NCBI RefSeq assembly: GCF_905147365.1
Contig: NC_056418.1
Span: 11,159,262-11,223,261, forward strand
Source: Aricia agestis
Taxonomy: Eukaryota > Arthropoda > Insecta > Lepidoptera > Lycaenidae
DNA length: 64,000 bases
Direction: 5' to 3'
Shown one piece after another: positions 42,084 to 51,508 of this stretch. A program made the position numbers and the translations under genes. Each line of letters starts with the position of its first letter. Position 1 is the stretch's first letter. The notes beneath the pieces were generated by a model. That model ran no database searches. It was not told the origin of the DNA and worked only from the letters and a program-made list of their open reading frames with translations.

Positions 42084-43082
42084 CAATCACGTAGATAAAT
42101 CGTCGCGTTACAGTAGCGTACTCTGATTTATGTGTGTGCGTAAGTTGCGCGTGTTGATGTAGTTGCTTCAGAAATAATAATAGTAATAATAATAATCAAT
42201 GCCGTTCGCTTTTGGTTTTATTTACGTAAAGAAAAGACCGCATTAGCGAAACACTAAAGCATTGACGGCATGGATGTGATGCTACACTTCTCGTCCCATA
42301 CAAGAGTTCTGGCCTGCTGCCGCATTGTGCAGTTCAGCTCATACAAATAAAATATGTCCGAAAAGGTCATCTTAGTGCAGTGTAATCTAAACTGATATTT
42401 ACAAAATGGTATATTAAAAATAGTGGATAAATAGTAGATCAAAACAAAGGGATAATTCACATCGGCTAGTTACAATTTATAATACAAAGCGCCTGAACCA
42501 CGAACTCTCAGCAATGTCGGATAACTGCTAAATGAAATTGGCTTCAACTCCAATACTATTGTTGCAAATTAACGTTTCCCTTAGATTTGCTTTGCGATTG
42601 TTCAGCTTCAGTTATTACGATTTTAGAGATTTAGTGGCTTATAGTAGGTTAGTTTGACTCCTTACCTCTGAGGGAGGTTGTGGATTTGAATCCCTCATTA
42701 GACTTAAGTAATTTTTCGAGTTTCAATATTTTAAACTCTATCTCTATCTTATTATAATAATCACCACATCGCAACGACAAAATGTTGTCGAGCAGTGGTT
42801 ATGGTGTCGCTGCAGTGGTCACGACATCATGCGTAAACGGCTGGACCGATTTTGCCGAAATCTGGTATAGAGATACTTTGAGTTCCGTAAAAGAAAATAG
42901 GATACATATTGTTCCAGAAAAATATACGATTACTGCACAACATACCTTTATGACTTTCGCCTAAACTATTTAATCTATTTTGATACTTTGAATTTCGGGG
43001 CAAGGAAAATAAATACCTCTCGCACAATATACTTTTATGATTTGCGCGTAAGCTATTCAATCGATGTACGGGAACAACTATA
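42084..43082. other. Unassigned plus C1 scraps
   Basis: 42836-42945 contains CTGGACCGATTTTGCCGAAA and TGGTATAGAGATACTTTGAG, i.e. a C1 middle part on the plus strand, partly repeated near 42980-43060. A short GATTTGAATCCC at 42693 recalls a B box but has no A-box partner. Confidence 0.45.
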
Positions 43083-43605
43083 AATTAAGAGGATTCCACA
43101 CCGCCCTTTTTTCCATACAAACGTTGTCCCCTGTTTCCTCCCTGGATAATGCTAGTAGTTATAATTTTTTTCCTGAATATCTACGGCCACTAATACAATG
43201 TCCCTATGTTTTCTTTTTTTTTCATAATTTAATTATTAAATAAGATATGAACGTTCAAAAACCCAAAAAAATGGCCAGATTTTCCACTGTGTTCAAACGT
43301 CCAGAAAACAGATTTGGCTAGATTATACAAAAAAAGCAAAACATAGGAACACAGCTCAAGCCTTTTTTTAATCTTTAATGAAAAAAGTACTTAAATCGGT
43401 TAAGTTTTGGAGAAGGAATCAGGAGAGAACGAATCGTTGATTTTCTGGATTTTCTGCAGTTGTCTCTATCGCGTTCTGCGGTATAGGCTTGAGGTAAGGG
43501 AGACAGCTATAGATATTACACGTACTTTTTTTTCATTTCTCTAGCCCCTGTTGTATCCTCTTAAGGTCCACGCGGACGAAGTCGCAGGCAACAGCTAGTA
43601 GATAT
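43083..43605 (+). repeat. Long repeat containing duplicated unit copy 2 and a CTAGT end
   Basis: Starts AAGAGGATTCCACACCGCCC, includes the 43252-43565 copy of the unit at 41767, and ends GACGAAGTCGCAGGCAACAG then CTAGT. It looks like the more complete element from which copy 1 was excised or truncated. Copy 2 has an ATTTTCTGG tandem duplication that copy 1 lacks. Confidence 0.75.
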
Positions 43606-43716
43606 CCAACAAAATTCAAAGCAAACGCTTTACATAAACGCATCAACAACGACAATATAATAATGAAAACACGGTGACTTATTGAAAATCCACCATGACG
43701 TTTGCGAAAAGTCTAT

Positions 43717-43761
43717 TACTCCGATTCTAATATATTAAACCGACATATTAGAATCGGAGTA
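43717..43761. repeat. Hairpin, 17-nt arms, 11-nt loop
   Basis: TACTCCGATTCTAATAT at 43717-43733 and its inverse at 43745-43761. Confidence 0.9.
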
Positions 43762-43884
43762 GGAGCTTTGATACAGTGCGGATCCATCAAAATCGAGAGA
43801 ATTAACATCGAAATAGTGTTATCATATATACGTTAAACAAATGTCAAACGATTGATTATTTGGGTTTCAAATCAGGCTGTGTTA

Positions 43885-44050
43885 GGGTAAATTCAGACCG
43901 CATGCGACACATAGATTCATTTCTAAATTTGTACTGAATTGACAGATTTCGTGAGCCTGAGACGTCTTGCAAATCTGTCAAATCCATGAAAATTTAGAAA
44001 TGCATCTACGCGTCGCGTTGCGACTTGCGAGTTGCGGTCTAAAGTGACCC
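43885..44050. mobile_element. MITE-5, TTA-flanked copy
   Basis: GGGTAAATTCAGACCGCATG to GCGGTCTAAAGTGACCC, near-palindromic through GACAGATTTCGTGAGCCTGA and AGACGTCTTGCAAATCTGTC. TTA on both sides (43882-43884, 44051-44053). A further right-end scrap GGGTCGCGATGCGGTC follows. Confidence 0.85.
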
Positions 44051-45104
44051 TTAGGGTCGCGATGCGGTCTAAATTGACGGCTGACGTTATAGTTCAAGCG
44101 AATTAGCAGAAAATTTGGCAAAATTAGGTTATAGAGTAAAGTTAAATTACTCTCCCCCCCTCCGGAGTGTGCGTCACCCCCCCGCGCCCGAATTTCCCGA
44201 AACGTGGCATTTTCCACTTAAATAAGAAACCGTACTCGATACATAAAAAGTATGTATGAACGAAATAAACCTTCATAAATTTACTACAAGCCTCTCATAT
44301 AAACAAAAGCGATATCACTTATAGTTTCAGCGCAATCAGTTACTGAAACGAGTGTTTTTAATAATTTATTAATTTTTTGCATATTATTGAGAGTGCATCG
44401 CAACTATATCGAAGCTGTATTAATGTTGAATTGAAAATATAGTAGAATCAAGAATCAAGATACAGGACATTAACCCATGGGTGTGTTTGGGGACGATTAA
44501 AAATGTTTACACGGCTAATGAAAACAGTGACGTGACAATGGTGGCCATTACCGACGTGGGCTCGAACGAGGACGGGCTGAACGAGGACGGGTCGAATTGA
44601 GGACGGGTCGAAATGGGAACGGGTTGGAACGACTTAATTAATTCCCGTTAAGTGGTTCTTAATTGCTCGCCCTCTTATTTTGACGTTTCTGGATCCAGTT
44701 GAAGTGGAGACAATGCTAAGGACGGGTGCGTAGGTGGATTTTATGAATATTGCTTGGAAAGCTTAAATTTTTTGCGTGTTTTTACAATCTACTGTCTCAA
44801 TATGTCCTTAATTAAACCAACTTTCAAGCAATCTAAAAATCTGGATGTAAAAAAAATTAAACTGAAAACTTTTTTAAACGCGCGTTAGGACTCAGGACTT
44901 GATTGAAATTTCGTAAGACGAAAGGCGTAAGAGAGGAGGTAATCATTCCCTCTCTCTCTTTTTGTCACGCAGCAAAAACGTATATCTGCTGTTGCTGTTT
45001 ATATAACATCTGTCGGCACTCCCGGAGTGCACCCCGTTATTTTTTAAGTAAAATACCATTTGGACTGTACAAAACATAACAACATTGAAGCCGCAGTCTT
45101 GCCC
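44051..45104. other. Unassigned with a minisatellite
   Basis: Homopolymer C runs near 44155-44185 and a degenerate minisatellite (44565-44632) only. The region around 44925-45030 (CCCTCTCTCTCTTTTTGTCA, then CGGCACTCCCGGAGTG) resembles pieces at 22286 and 62340. Confidence 0.4.
44565..44632 (+). repeat. Degenerate ~17-bp minisatellite
   Basis: Units of the form GAACGAGGACGGGCT / GAATTGAGGACGGGTC / GAAATGGGAACGGGTT. Confidence 0.85.
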
Positions 45105-45736
45105 ATTTTTAGGGTTCCGTACCCAAAGGGTAAAAACGGGACCCTATTACTAAGACTTCGATGTCTGTCCGTCTGTCCGTCCGTCTGTCCGTCTGTCCGT
45201 CTGTCCGTCTGTCCGTCTGTCCGTCTGTCCGTCTGTCCGTCTGTCCGTCTGTCCGTCTGTCCGTCTGTCCGTCTGTCCGTCTGTCCGTCCGTCTGTCCGT
45301 CCGTCTGTCCGTCCATCCGTCCGTCCGTCCGTCCGTTCGTCTGTCCATCCGTCTGTGTGTCTTCATGCTGTAACTCAAGAACCGCTATAGCTGGACTTCT
45401 GAAATTTTCACACATTGTTTGTTTCGGTTGCCGCTATAACTACCAATACTGAAAACAAAATAAAATTAATATGTAATGGTGGCTCCCATATAACAAACGT
45501 GATTTTTTCGGCTTTTTTTGCTCTATATCAGTAATGACAACAGGTAGGCATGATATTTTTGCGAAGGCTTTTATTTTATATTTACTTCAATAATTACTAA
45601 TAAAATTAAAATAAAATAAAATAAAACAAAATAAAAGTTTTCCCATACAAAAAACACAATTTTTGGCCTATTTTTCTCTATAACGGTACGGAACCCTTCG
45701 TGCGCGAGTCCAACTCGCACTTGGCCGATTTTTTTA
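45105..45736 (+). repeat. P1 repeat copy with expanded (TCCGTCTG)n
   Basis: Ends as in other P1 copies (TTTTTAGGGTTCCGTACCC; GAGTCCAACTCGCACTTGGC). The CTGTC run that is short elsewhere is expanded to about 195 bp here, and an (AAATA)n run lies near 45604. Confidence 0.88.
45163..45359 (+). repeat. (TCCGTCTG)n microsatellite
   Basis: About twenty 8-bp units with TCCG-rich variation toward the 3' end. The long Ser/Pro/Val/Cys frames on one strand and Asp/Arg/Thr frames on the other are artefacts of it. Confidence 0.97.
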
Positions 45737-45951
45737 TTATCGTTCTTTAATAACAATAAAACAATAGCAATAAAAGTTATTATAGCAATAAATGTTTGAT
45801 AGTCGGTATCAGGGTTATTATAGCATCCGATTTATCGTGCCCGCACCTGCGTCGTCCGCTGTAAGCACTATTTACGATCGGACGACACTTTCACTAACTC
45901 GGGTAGGACCACACCGAGACGTGACGCAACGCAATAACTCGGTTCGGCATC
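45737..45951. other. Unassigned stretch
   Basis: Nothing recognised. Confidence 0.35.
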
Positions 45952-46145
45952 CATACTAATACATATTATAAATGCGAAAGTGTGTCTGTCTGTCTGTTAC
46001 CTCTTCACGCTTAAAGCGCTGAAGCGATTTTGCTGAAATTTGGCATGGAGATACCTTGAGTCCCGGGAAAGGACATAGGCTAGTTATCCCGGAAAAATGT
46101 ACGGTTCCAGCGCGACAAATTTTGGAGTTGCGGGCGTCCTCTAGT
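45952..46145 (+). repeat. C1 repeat, complete reference copy
   Basis: ATACTAATACATATTATAAA then TGCGAAAGTGTGTCTGTCTG at the start; GCGGGCGTCCTCTAGT at the end. Useful as the local consensus. Confidence 0.9.
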
Positions 46146-46479
46146 TAGGCTAATAAATTCGAAATTGGTATTTATTTTATAGAAGGTACCACGTATGATT
46201 GCAAGGGCGATGTAGCTCGAAATTCGCTCATTTGCTATCAAAAGTAATATTAATGAATAAGTAAAGTTCAATTTTATAAAATACCGTGAACCGTCGTGAC
46301 ACAATGTGACACGTCCCTTAGGATTTTCGCTCACCTGCGACAAAATAGTCGTTACATTGCATTGACTAAACGAATGAAACTGTCGAGATAAATAGAGTAA
46401 ATAAATGAAACATGAAAAAATATATCAAAACAGCTTTCTGTTAAATTAGTTTTGTATACTTCAATAAATCTCCTAACCT
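46146..46479. other. Unassigned stretch
   Basis: AT-rich, no gene or family copy. Confidence 0.35.
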
Positions 46480-46578
46480 AAATAATAAAAAATTGGTCTT
46501 TCAGCGCTGCTACTTTCACAGTAAACTCTATGAGCAACACACACTTAATTAGTATTATCACTTAGTTTTGTTACACCT
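46480..46578 (+). mobile_element. MITE-2, right part only
   Basis: TTTCAGCGCTGCTACTTTCA and ATCACTTAGTTTTGTTACAC match MITE-2; its last bases are replaced by the start of a SINE-M. Confidence 0.8.
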
Positions 46579-46910
46579 TTATACGTGGGAGAGCCATGCT
46601 TCAGCACGAATGGGCCGTCTCGACCGGAGAAAAACCACGTTCTCACAGAAAACCGGCGTGAAACAGCGCTTGCGCTGTGTTTCGCCGAGTGAGTGAGTTT
46701 ACCGGAGGCCCAATCTCCTACCCTATTCCCTTCCCTACCCTCCCCTATTCCCGTCCCTTCCCTACCCTCCCCTATTACCTTATTCCCTCTTGAAAGGCCG
46801 GCAACGCACTTGCAACTCTTTTGATGCTGCGAGTGTCCATGGGCGACGGAAGTTGCTTTCCATCAGGTGACCCGTTTGCTCGTTTGCCCCCTTATTTCAT
46901 AAAAAAAAAA
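46579..46910 (+). mobile_element. SINE-M, full length (first of a tandem pair)
   Basis: TTATACGTGGGAGAGCCATG to poly(A) at 46901-46910. It begins exactly where MITE-2 loses its terminus. Confidence 0.88.
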
Positions 46911-47144
46911 CGAATGGGCCGGCTTGACCGGAGAAATACCACGTTCTCACATAGAACCGGCGTGAAACAGTGCTTGCGCTGTGTTTCGCCGAGTGAGTGA
47001 GTTTACCGAAGGCCCAAACCCCTACCCTATTCCCTTCCTTACCTCATTAGCTCTTCTGATGCTGCGAATGTCCATGGGTGACGGAAGTTGCTTTCCATCA
47101 GGTGGTCCGTTTGCTCGTTTGCCCCCTTATTTCTTAAAAAAAAA
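46911..47144 (+). mobile_element. SINE-M, second unit, internally deleted
   Basis: Starts CGAATGGGCCGGCTTGACCG directly after the poly(A) of the first unit, lacks part of the pyrimidine-rich body (jump from CTTACCTCATT to AGCTCTTCTGATGC), and has its own poly(A). Confidence 0.85.
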
Positions 47145-47451
47145 CCTTGTATATCAAACGTGGCTGGGCACGCCCCTTGTCAAAACATTTTACAGGCAGT
47201 GATTTTTGACGTGTAGACTGTAGTCTGACTAGAGACGGTCGTGTCTCAGGTGAGAGATAGACCTTTATAGCTGTTTGTTTAATTAAAGGTTCAGTTTCAC
47301 TGATCCGATTTTCAGAGTTTTCGAAGTGGGGTAATTACGCTTTGTTTGTACGGAGCTAATTAGTACCGGGAGTGAAATTGTAAAATAATGTTTCTAGTAT
47401 TTTTAAAGAGAATTTACTAACTGAAATATTGTCTGTCTTTGTATCTGTATT
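47145..47451. other. Unassigned stretch
   Basis: Nothing recognised. Confidence 0.35.
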
Positions 47452-47950
47452 TCCATGCTTATATTATAAATACGAACGTGTATAACTGTCTGTCTGTCTG
47501 ATACAATTCTTCTGTTTATATTCTGTCTGCCCCATAAAGTTAATATACCTAGCGAAATAGAGAAACAAAGGCCTGAGCAAGAGAGATGTCACTATCAGTA
47601 ACACTGCGTGGTAAAAAGAGACGTGTGATACATGACAGCAGCACTCTTTTTTTGACGTCCAGTTGGCACGTGCCGCACGTTTACAATTGAATCTCATAGA
47701 ATTCATGTTCAATCATGCTTGTGTAGGTGTATACGTACACATATTTTTCACACAGATGTAAACCAATTTTGGTTACGTTTGACAGCTCGAGATTGTTGCT
47801 CTATTCCGCTAGGTATATTAACTTTATGGTCTGCCCTCCTCAACTGAAATTAAAATTGTATTTAACCTTTCAAATTCCTGGAAAGGTCATAATACATTTG
47901 TCCCGGAAAAATGTACGGTTTCCGCGCAATAAACACAATATCCAGCAACA
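47452..47950 (+). repeat. C1 repeat interrupted by an 8-bp-TSD element
   Basis: CTTATATTATAAATACGAAC then CTGTCTGTCTG before the insertion, and CCGGAAAAATGTACGGTTTC after it. Diverged copy. Confidence 0.65.
47533..47828. mobile_element. hAT-type MITE with perfect 8-bp target duplication
   Basis: CATAAAGTTAATATACCTAG then CGAAATAGAG at the left mirrors CTCTATTCCGCTAGGTATAT then TAACTTTATG at the right (about 30-bp inverted termini). GTCTGCCC is repeated exactly at 47525-47532 and 47829-47836. 296 bp, non-coding. An 8-bp duplication fits hAT (or P). Confidence 0.92.
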
Positions 47951-48109
47951 TCTCAACAAAATATCATAGCATTTCAACCGATAATGAAGAGAGATTTATC
48001 GAACATTCTAGACCCTATAGAGCAGGGGTCACCAATTAGTTTCGCTCGGGGTCCATATTATGAAATGAAATAACCTTCGCGGTCCGCCGTCCGCACATTA
48101 ATAAAACTA

Positions 48110-48248
48110 GCTGTTTGACCGAGCTTTGCTCGGTATCCGATGAAAATGACATTTTCTAGAAATGATTCCTAGCTAGATCGATTTATCGCCCCCGAAACCC
48201 CCTATATACTAAATTTCATGAAAATCGTTGGAGCCGATTCCGATTCCG

Positions 48249-48328
<80 letters not shown>
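48110..48328 (-). repeat. Nested RTE/C1-like fragment with (TA)39
   Basis: ACTAGCTGTTTGACCGAGCT then TTGCTCGGTATCC, with ATTTCATGAAAATCGTTGGA next to the TA run; the ACTAGCTGT start and the AAAATCGGT-like block place it with the CTAGT-ended repeats on the minus strand. The TA tract spans 48251-48328. Confidence 0.7.
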
Positions 48329-48333
<5 letters not shown>

Positions 48334-48351
48334 GACAATTTTTGTAGCTAA

Positions 48352-48480
48352 TTATCTCTCTAAAGTTTGGATGGTGCAAGCTATTGACATTAAATCCTGG
48401 AGATGTTCATCATCATCAGTAAGTCGAGACCGATATTTATTTTTAATGTAGTTCATCTTCAAAAATGCTTGGTCCGCACA
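48352..48480 (-). pseudogene. hAT transposase C-terminal (dimerisation) fragment
   Basis: Minus-strand codons read CADQAFLKMNYIKNKYRSRL then TDDDEHLQDLMSIACTIQTL before a stop at 48352. The order aromatic..Met..Ile-Lys..Tyr-Arg-Ser-Arg-Leu..Asp..His-Leu..Leu is characteristic of the hATC dimerisation region of hAT transposases, which assembles the transposase on element ends in the nucleus. The upstream catalytic RNase H-like part is missing, so this piece is inactive. Its position beside the terminal repeat, with the stop facing inward from the nested fragment, fits internal deletion of an autonomous copy. Confidence 0.8.
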
Positions 48481-48533
48481 CAATGGGTCGGGGGTCCAGA
48501 CGCGGACCGCGGTCCGCCATTTGGTGACCCCTG

Positions 48534-48843
48534 CTATAGAGTATAGATATTGAAATTAGTTTCGCAAAGATTATAAACTAGCGCGACAAACTCGCCCGGG
48601 GCACTCGCAGGCCATTTCATCTCGAACTTCGTGAATAAACTGGTTTATTAAATGGCAATATTTGCTCTGGGATTTCCGATAGATTTCCTTATCCATAATA
48701 ATGTTGTAAATATGCGAAAGTGTGTTTGTTTATATCCCTTGATCCACGGAACAGATTTAGATGCAATTTTGTATAAAGATACTGTTCAATTTGGACTAGT
48801 CAATTAACATTCTGTAAAGATATTTAAAACAAAACTATTACGA
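48534..48843. other. Unassigned stretch
   Basis: 48680-48810 has a weak C1-like motif (ATATGCGAAAGTGTGTTTGT). No gene. Confidence 0.4.
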
Positions 48844-49049
48844 ACTAGATGACGTCCGCAACCCCGTTGCGCCAAAACTCGTTTATCGCGCGGTAACCGT
48901 ACATTTTTCCGGGACAACAAATATCCTATGTCCTTTCCCGGGACTCAAAGTATCTCCATACCAAATTTCAGCGAAATCGGTTCAGCGGTTTGGGCGTGAA
49001 GAGGTAACAGACATACAGACAGACACACTTTCGCATTTATAATATTATG
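48844..49049 (-). repeat. C1 repeat, complete copy
   Basis: ACTAGATGACGTCCGCAACC to TCGCATTTATAATATTATGG; closely matches the inverse of 45952-46145. Confidence 0.9.
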
Positions 49050-49366
49050 GATAGTTTTCATATTTTGATCTGATGTTATAATTGATCTAATCGCCAAAAA
49101 CTACTAACAATCCTCTAACTATAAAACTTCCACATCCACAAAATAAATGAATTACAATTAAAATGTTTAATTAATTTCACTGTTCGCTACACTACAATTA
49201 TAACTTTGGCGTGCGGTTTGGGTCCATTATCCTGGGCAAGTTTAAGTGGGCATCGCCAAAGGGCTGATTCGATCACCTGCTCTTTGACAGACCCGCTTCT
49301 ACTGTTAGCTGTGACATGGCACGCTAATGCTATTATTGTAGCACAATTTGGCTGTGGACGTAAGGG
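49050..49366. other. Unassigned stretch
   Basis: Somewhat GC-richer at 49200-49360, with open frames on both strands but no recognisable domain. Confidence 0.35.
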
Positions 49367-50123
49367 TTCATCCATAAAGTACATCACACTAAAGGGGGTC
49401 GACGAAGTGTGACAAGGAGGGGTCCTAAGATTTGTCACATCAATTTTAAATCTTATATATAAAATTCTCGTGTCACAATGTTAGGCCGCGTACTCCCCAG
49501 AAACGGTTTTACTGATTTTAACCAAATTTTATATGCATATTCAGTGGGTCTGAGAATCGGCTACTGGGTACTTTTTATATTGATAAGTGCATTTGTTGAA
49601 TAAATTATAGTAAATTATTACAACTGGAGACTGACGGCAACCATTGTTTGTGCGACGGGATAGCGATGGATGTTGTCATGGTGACATACTTCGACGGGTG
49701 CAAAGTAAAAAAAGTCATCTGCAATTTTGAGTTTTTCGTTTTTTTGTAGAAACTAGCTTAAAATATCATGTTCTACAACATACCAAAAACAAAAATTCAA
49801 ATATCACCTTATTTTTGGTACTTTTGTCACGTAAAAGAAGACATCTACTCTTGTTTTGTGAAATTGCACGATGTAGATGCGGATAACTACCGCTGGTCGT
49901 CTATACGCGGGACGCGCGGGGGTCATGTTATGCGGCATAAGCGGCTATCTGCCATATAGCTTTTTCTACGTTGCGATTGTGATTTAGATGTCTCAATTTA
50001 CTTTTGCAAATTAGTATTGTTTATTATGTTTATGAGTACCTATTTATGTTAATTCTTATTGTTAGCTATATTAATTGACTTCTAATTTGTTACTGTTATT
50101 TTTTACTGTTTTTTCATGTTCAG

Positions 50124-50280
50124 AAAGTCCAAAACGACTTTTTAAAGAAGTTGAAAGTTTCCAGAACATAAGTGATAGATTTATCGAGCAAAATACTGTG
50201 TTGCCCGATGAAATTATTGAACATCTTATAGAAAACCTTGATGTGTCACCGATGAAGACAAATGAATATAAGTTAACTTT
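50124..50280 (+). CDS. Exon-like frame in the 2.3-kb transposon
   Basis: A pyrimidine-rich tract ending TTTTTCATGTTCAG precedes the frame, which reads SPKRLFKEVESFQNISDRFI then EQNTVLPDEIIEHLIENLDV and SPMKTNEYKL, followed by GTAAGA. Acceptor and donor thus both look canonical. The peptide is acidic and helical-looking without a domain I recognise. It may belong to the transposon's own protein or to a captured gene. Confidence 0.4.
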
Positions 50281-50485
50281 GTAAGATAAGTCCCCATGAT
50301 CTGAATACTCTAGGCCAGTCACACCAGTTCACTCTCAGTCTGAAATATAAAATGATTTTGAAAATTTGTCGATCTCAGCAAATTAACAAATACGCCAACA
50401 CCCTCAGAATACAGTTCATCACTTCAAGTCCGCCGCGTCCATTATCAGTATTAGATCAAAATATTATATATTCTTTTTTATTAAA

Positions 50486-50605
50486 CAGATACTTTGATCT
50501 CATATAATCTATGACCTGCTTGAGTTTATTAACTCAAGCAGGTCACAGATACTTTGATCTCATATAATCTATGACCTGCTTGAGTTTATTAACTCAAGCA
50601 GGCCA
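50486..50605 (+). repeat. Exact 60-bp tandem duplication carrying a hairpin
   Basis: Units 50486-50545 and 50546-50605 differ at a few bases near their ends. Each contains the hairpin GACCTGCTTGAGTT-TATT-AACTCAAGCAGG. Confidence 0.95.
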
Positions 50606-50614
50606 TCGAGTATA

Positions 50615-50811
50615 TTGTCCCTCTCAAACTTTAAATCTTCTATAGACAACACCATTGATGCTTCTTCGGCAGTGGAGGCATCAAGTGAATGTTCTACGCC
50701 TTCCTCGTTAAACGGTAGAAAAAGACGTCAGTTAAATATTGATCTAAAGAAAAGGCGATTGAGAAATAAAGACACGTGTATTGATACGAGACGTAAATTA
50801 CGACAAAATTT
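50615..50811 (+). CDS. Second exon-like frame in the 2.3-kb transposon
   Basis: Open frame reads SLSNFKSSIDNTIDASSAVE then ASSECSTPSSLNGRKRRQLN, IDLKKRRLRNKDTCIDTRRK and LRQNLG, ending AG|GTAAAC, a possible splice donor. A Ser/Thr-rich linker followed by a strongly basic segment resembles the region after the DNA-binding domain of many DNA-transposon proteins, but no family is recognised. The acceptor side is obscured by the 60-bp tandem duplication. Confidence 0.35.
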
Positions 50812-51260
50812 AGGTAAACAATTACATCAGTCCAGAAATGGTAAATTGCAACCTGCGTAACATCATATCCCGGCATTTGCAAGTTCTCGCGAAGTTTTTC
50901 TATTAACTTATCTTTGACCGGTTTTGGGATCTCTGTGATCACGAGAAGCAATTGAGAAATCGTTGAAATAAAATTTCATTTTGTGTTCTGAAAAATCGTA
51001 TGCACCCCTCCGATGGTGTAAAACGTCCGGCGATGCTTATGATGTTATAATGAACCCATCATGCTTACAAGTGCCAAGTACAAAGACTTAATAAGCCTCT
51101 GCCTAAATTATAATAATTTACAACATAGTTCCTGTACTGATAATGATACTGAATAATTTTTAAATTAGTTTAAAATAATTAAAGTATTGACACAGAATTT
51201 CATTTTTGTTGTGAGAAAATACGATTTTTACGAAAGTAAATGAATGATTCCTAAGTATAT

Positions 51261-51508
51261 CCATACTAATATTATAAATGGGAAAATATGTTTATTTATT
51301 TATTTGTTTGTTTGTCCTTCCTTCACGCTCTAACGAAGAAACAAATCGTATTGTTTTTTGGCATAAACTTAATTGAAAGGATGAAAAGTAACATAGGCTA
51401 CTTTTGGTCTTGGAAAAACATCATGTTTCTAAGGGAGCTTACGGGAATATTTGCAATTTACGCGATTTTCAAATTCCACGCGAGCGAAGCCGCGAGCAAA
51501 AGCTAGTA
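51261..51508 (+). repeat. C1-like CTAGT repeat, complete, innermost of the nest
   Basis: CCATACTAATATTATAAATG to GCGAGCGAAGCCGCGAGCAA then AAGCTAGT. A variant subfamily with (TTTA)n/(TTTG)n near the start; lies inside 49692-52011. Confidence 0.85.

Larger units (their letters stand above)
48023..48533 (-). mobile_element. hAT element, internally deleted, with transposase tail
   Basis: CAGGGGTCACCAA and TTGGTGACCCCTG termini, exact 8-bp duplication CTATAGAG (48015-48022, 48534-48541), GC-rich subterminal GGTCCGC blocks. The minus strand keeps the C-terminal codons of the transposase. An RTE/C1-like fragment with a long TA tract (about 48105-48330) is inserted inside. Confidence 0.93.

Noticed and set aside
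42693..42710. B-box-like GATTTGAATCCC suggesting another tRNA-derived SINE
   Set aside because: No A box at the right distance and no second copy in the window.
45044..45452. Overlapping 70-130-codon frames on both strands
   Set aside because: They are translations of the (TCCGTCTG)n array (Ser-Val-Cys-Pro and Asp-Gly-Gln-Thr repeats), not genes.
48218..48451. 77-codon frame with Tyr-Ile repeats
   Set aside because: It is the (TA)39 tract read as protein, on the strand opposite the hAT transposase remnant.
50694..50951. Minus-strand frame EIPKPVKDKLIEKLRENL in the 2.3-kb transposon
   Set aside because: Reads protein-like in part but overlaps the better-supported plus-strand exon-like frame and has no splice sites or recognised family.
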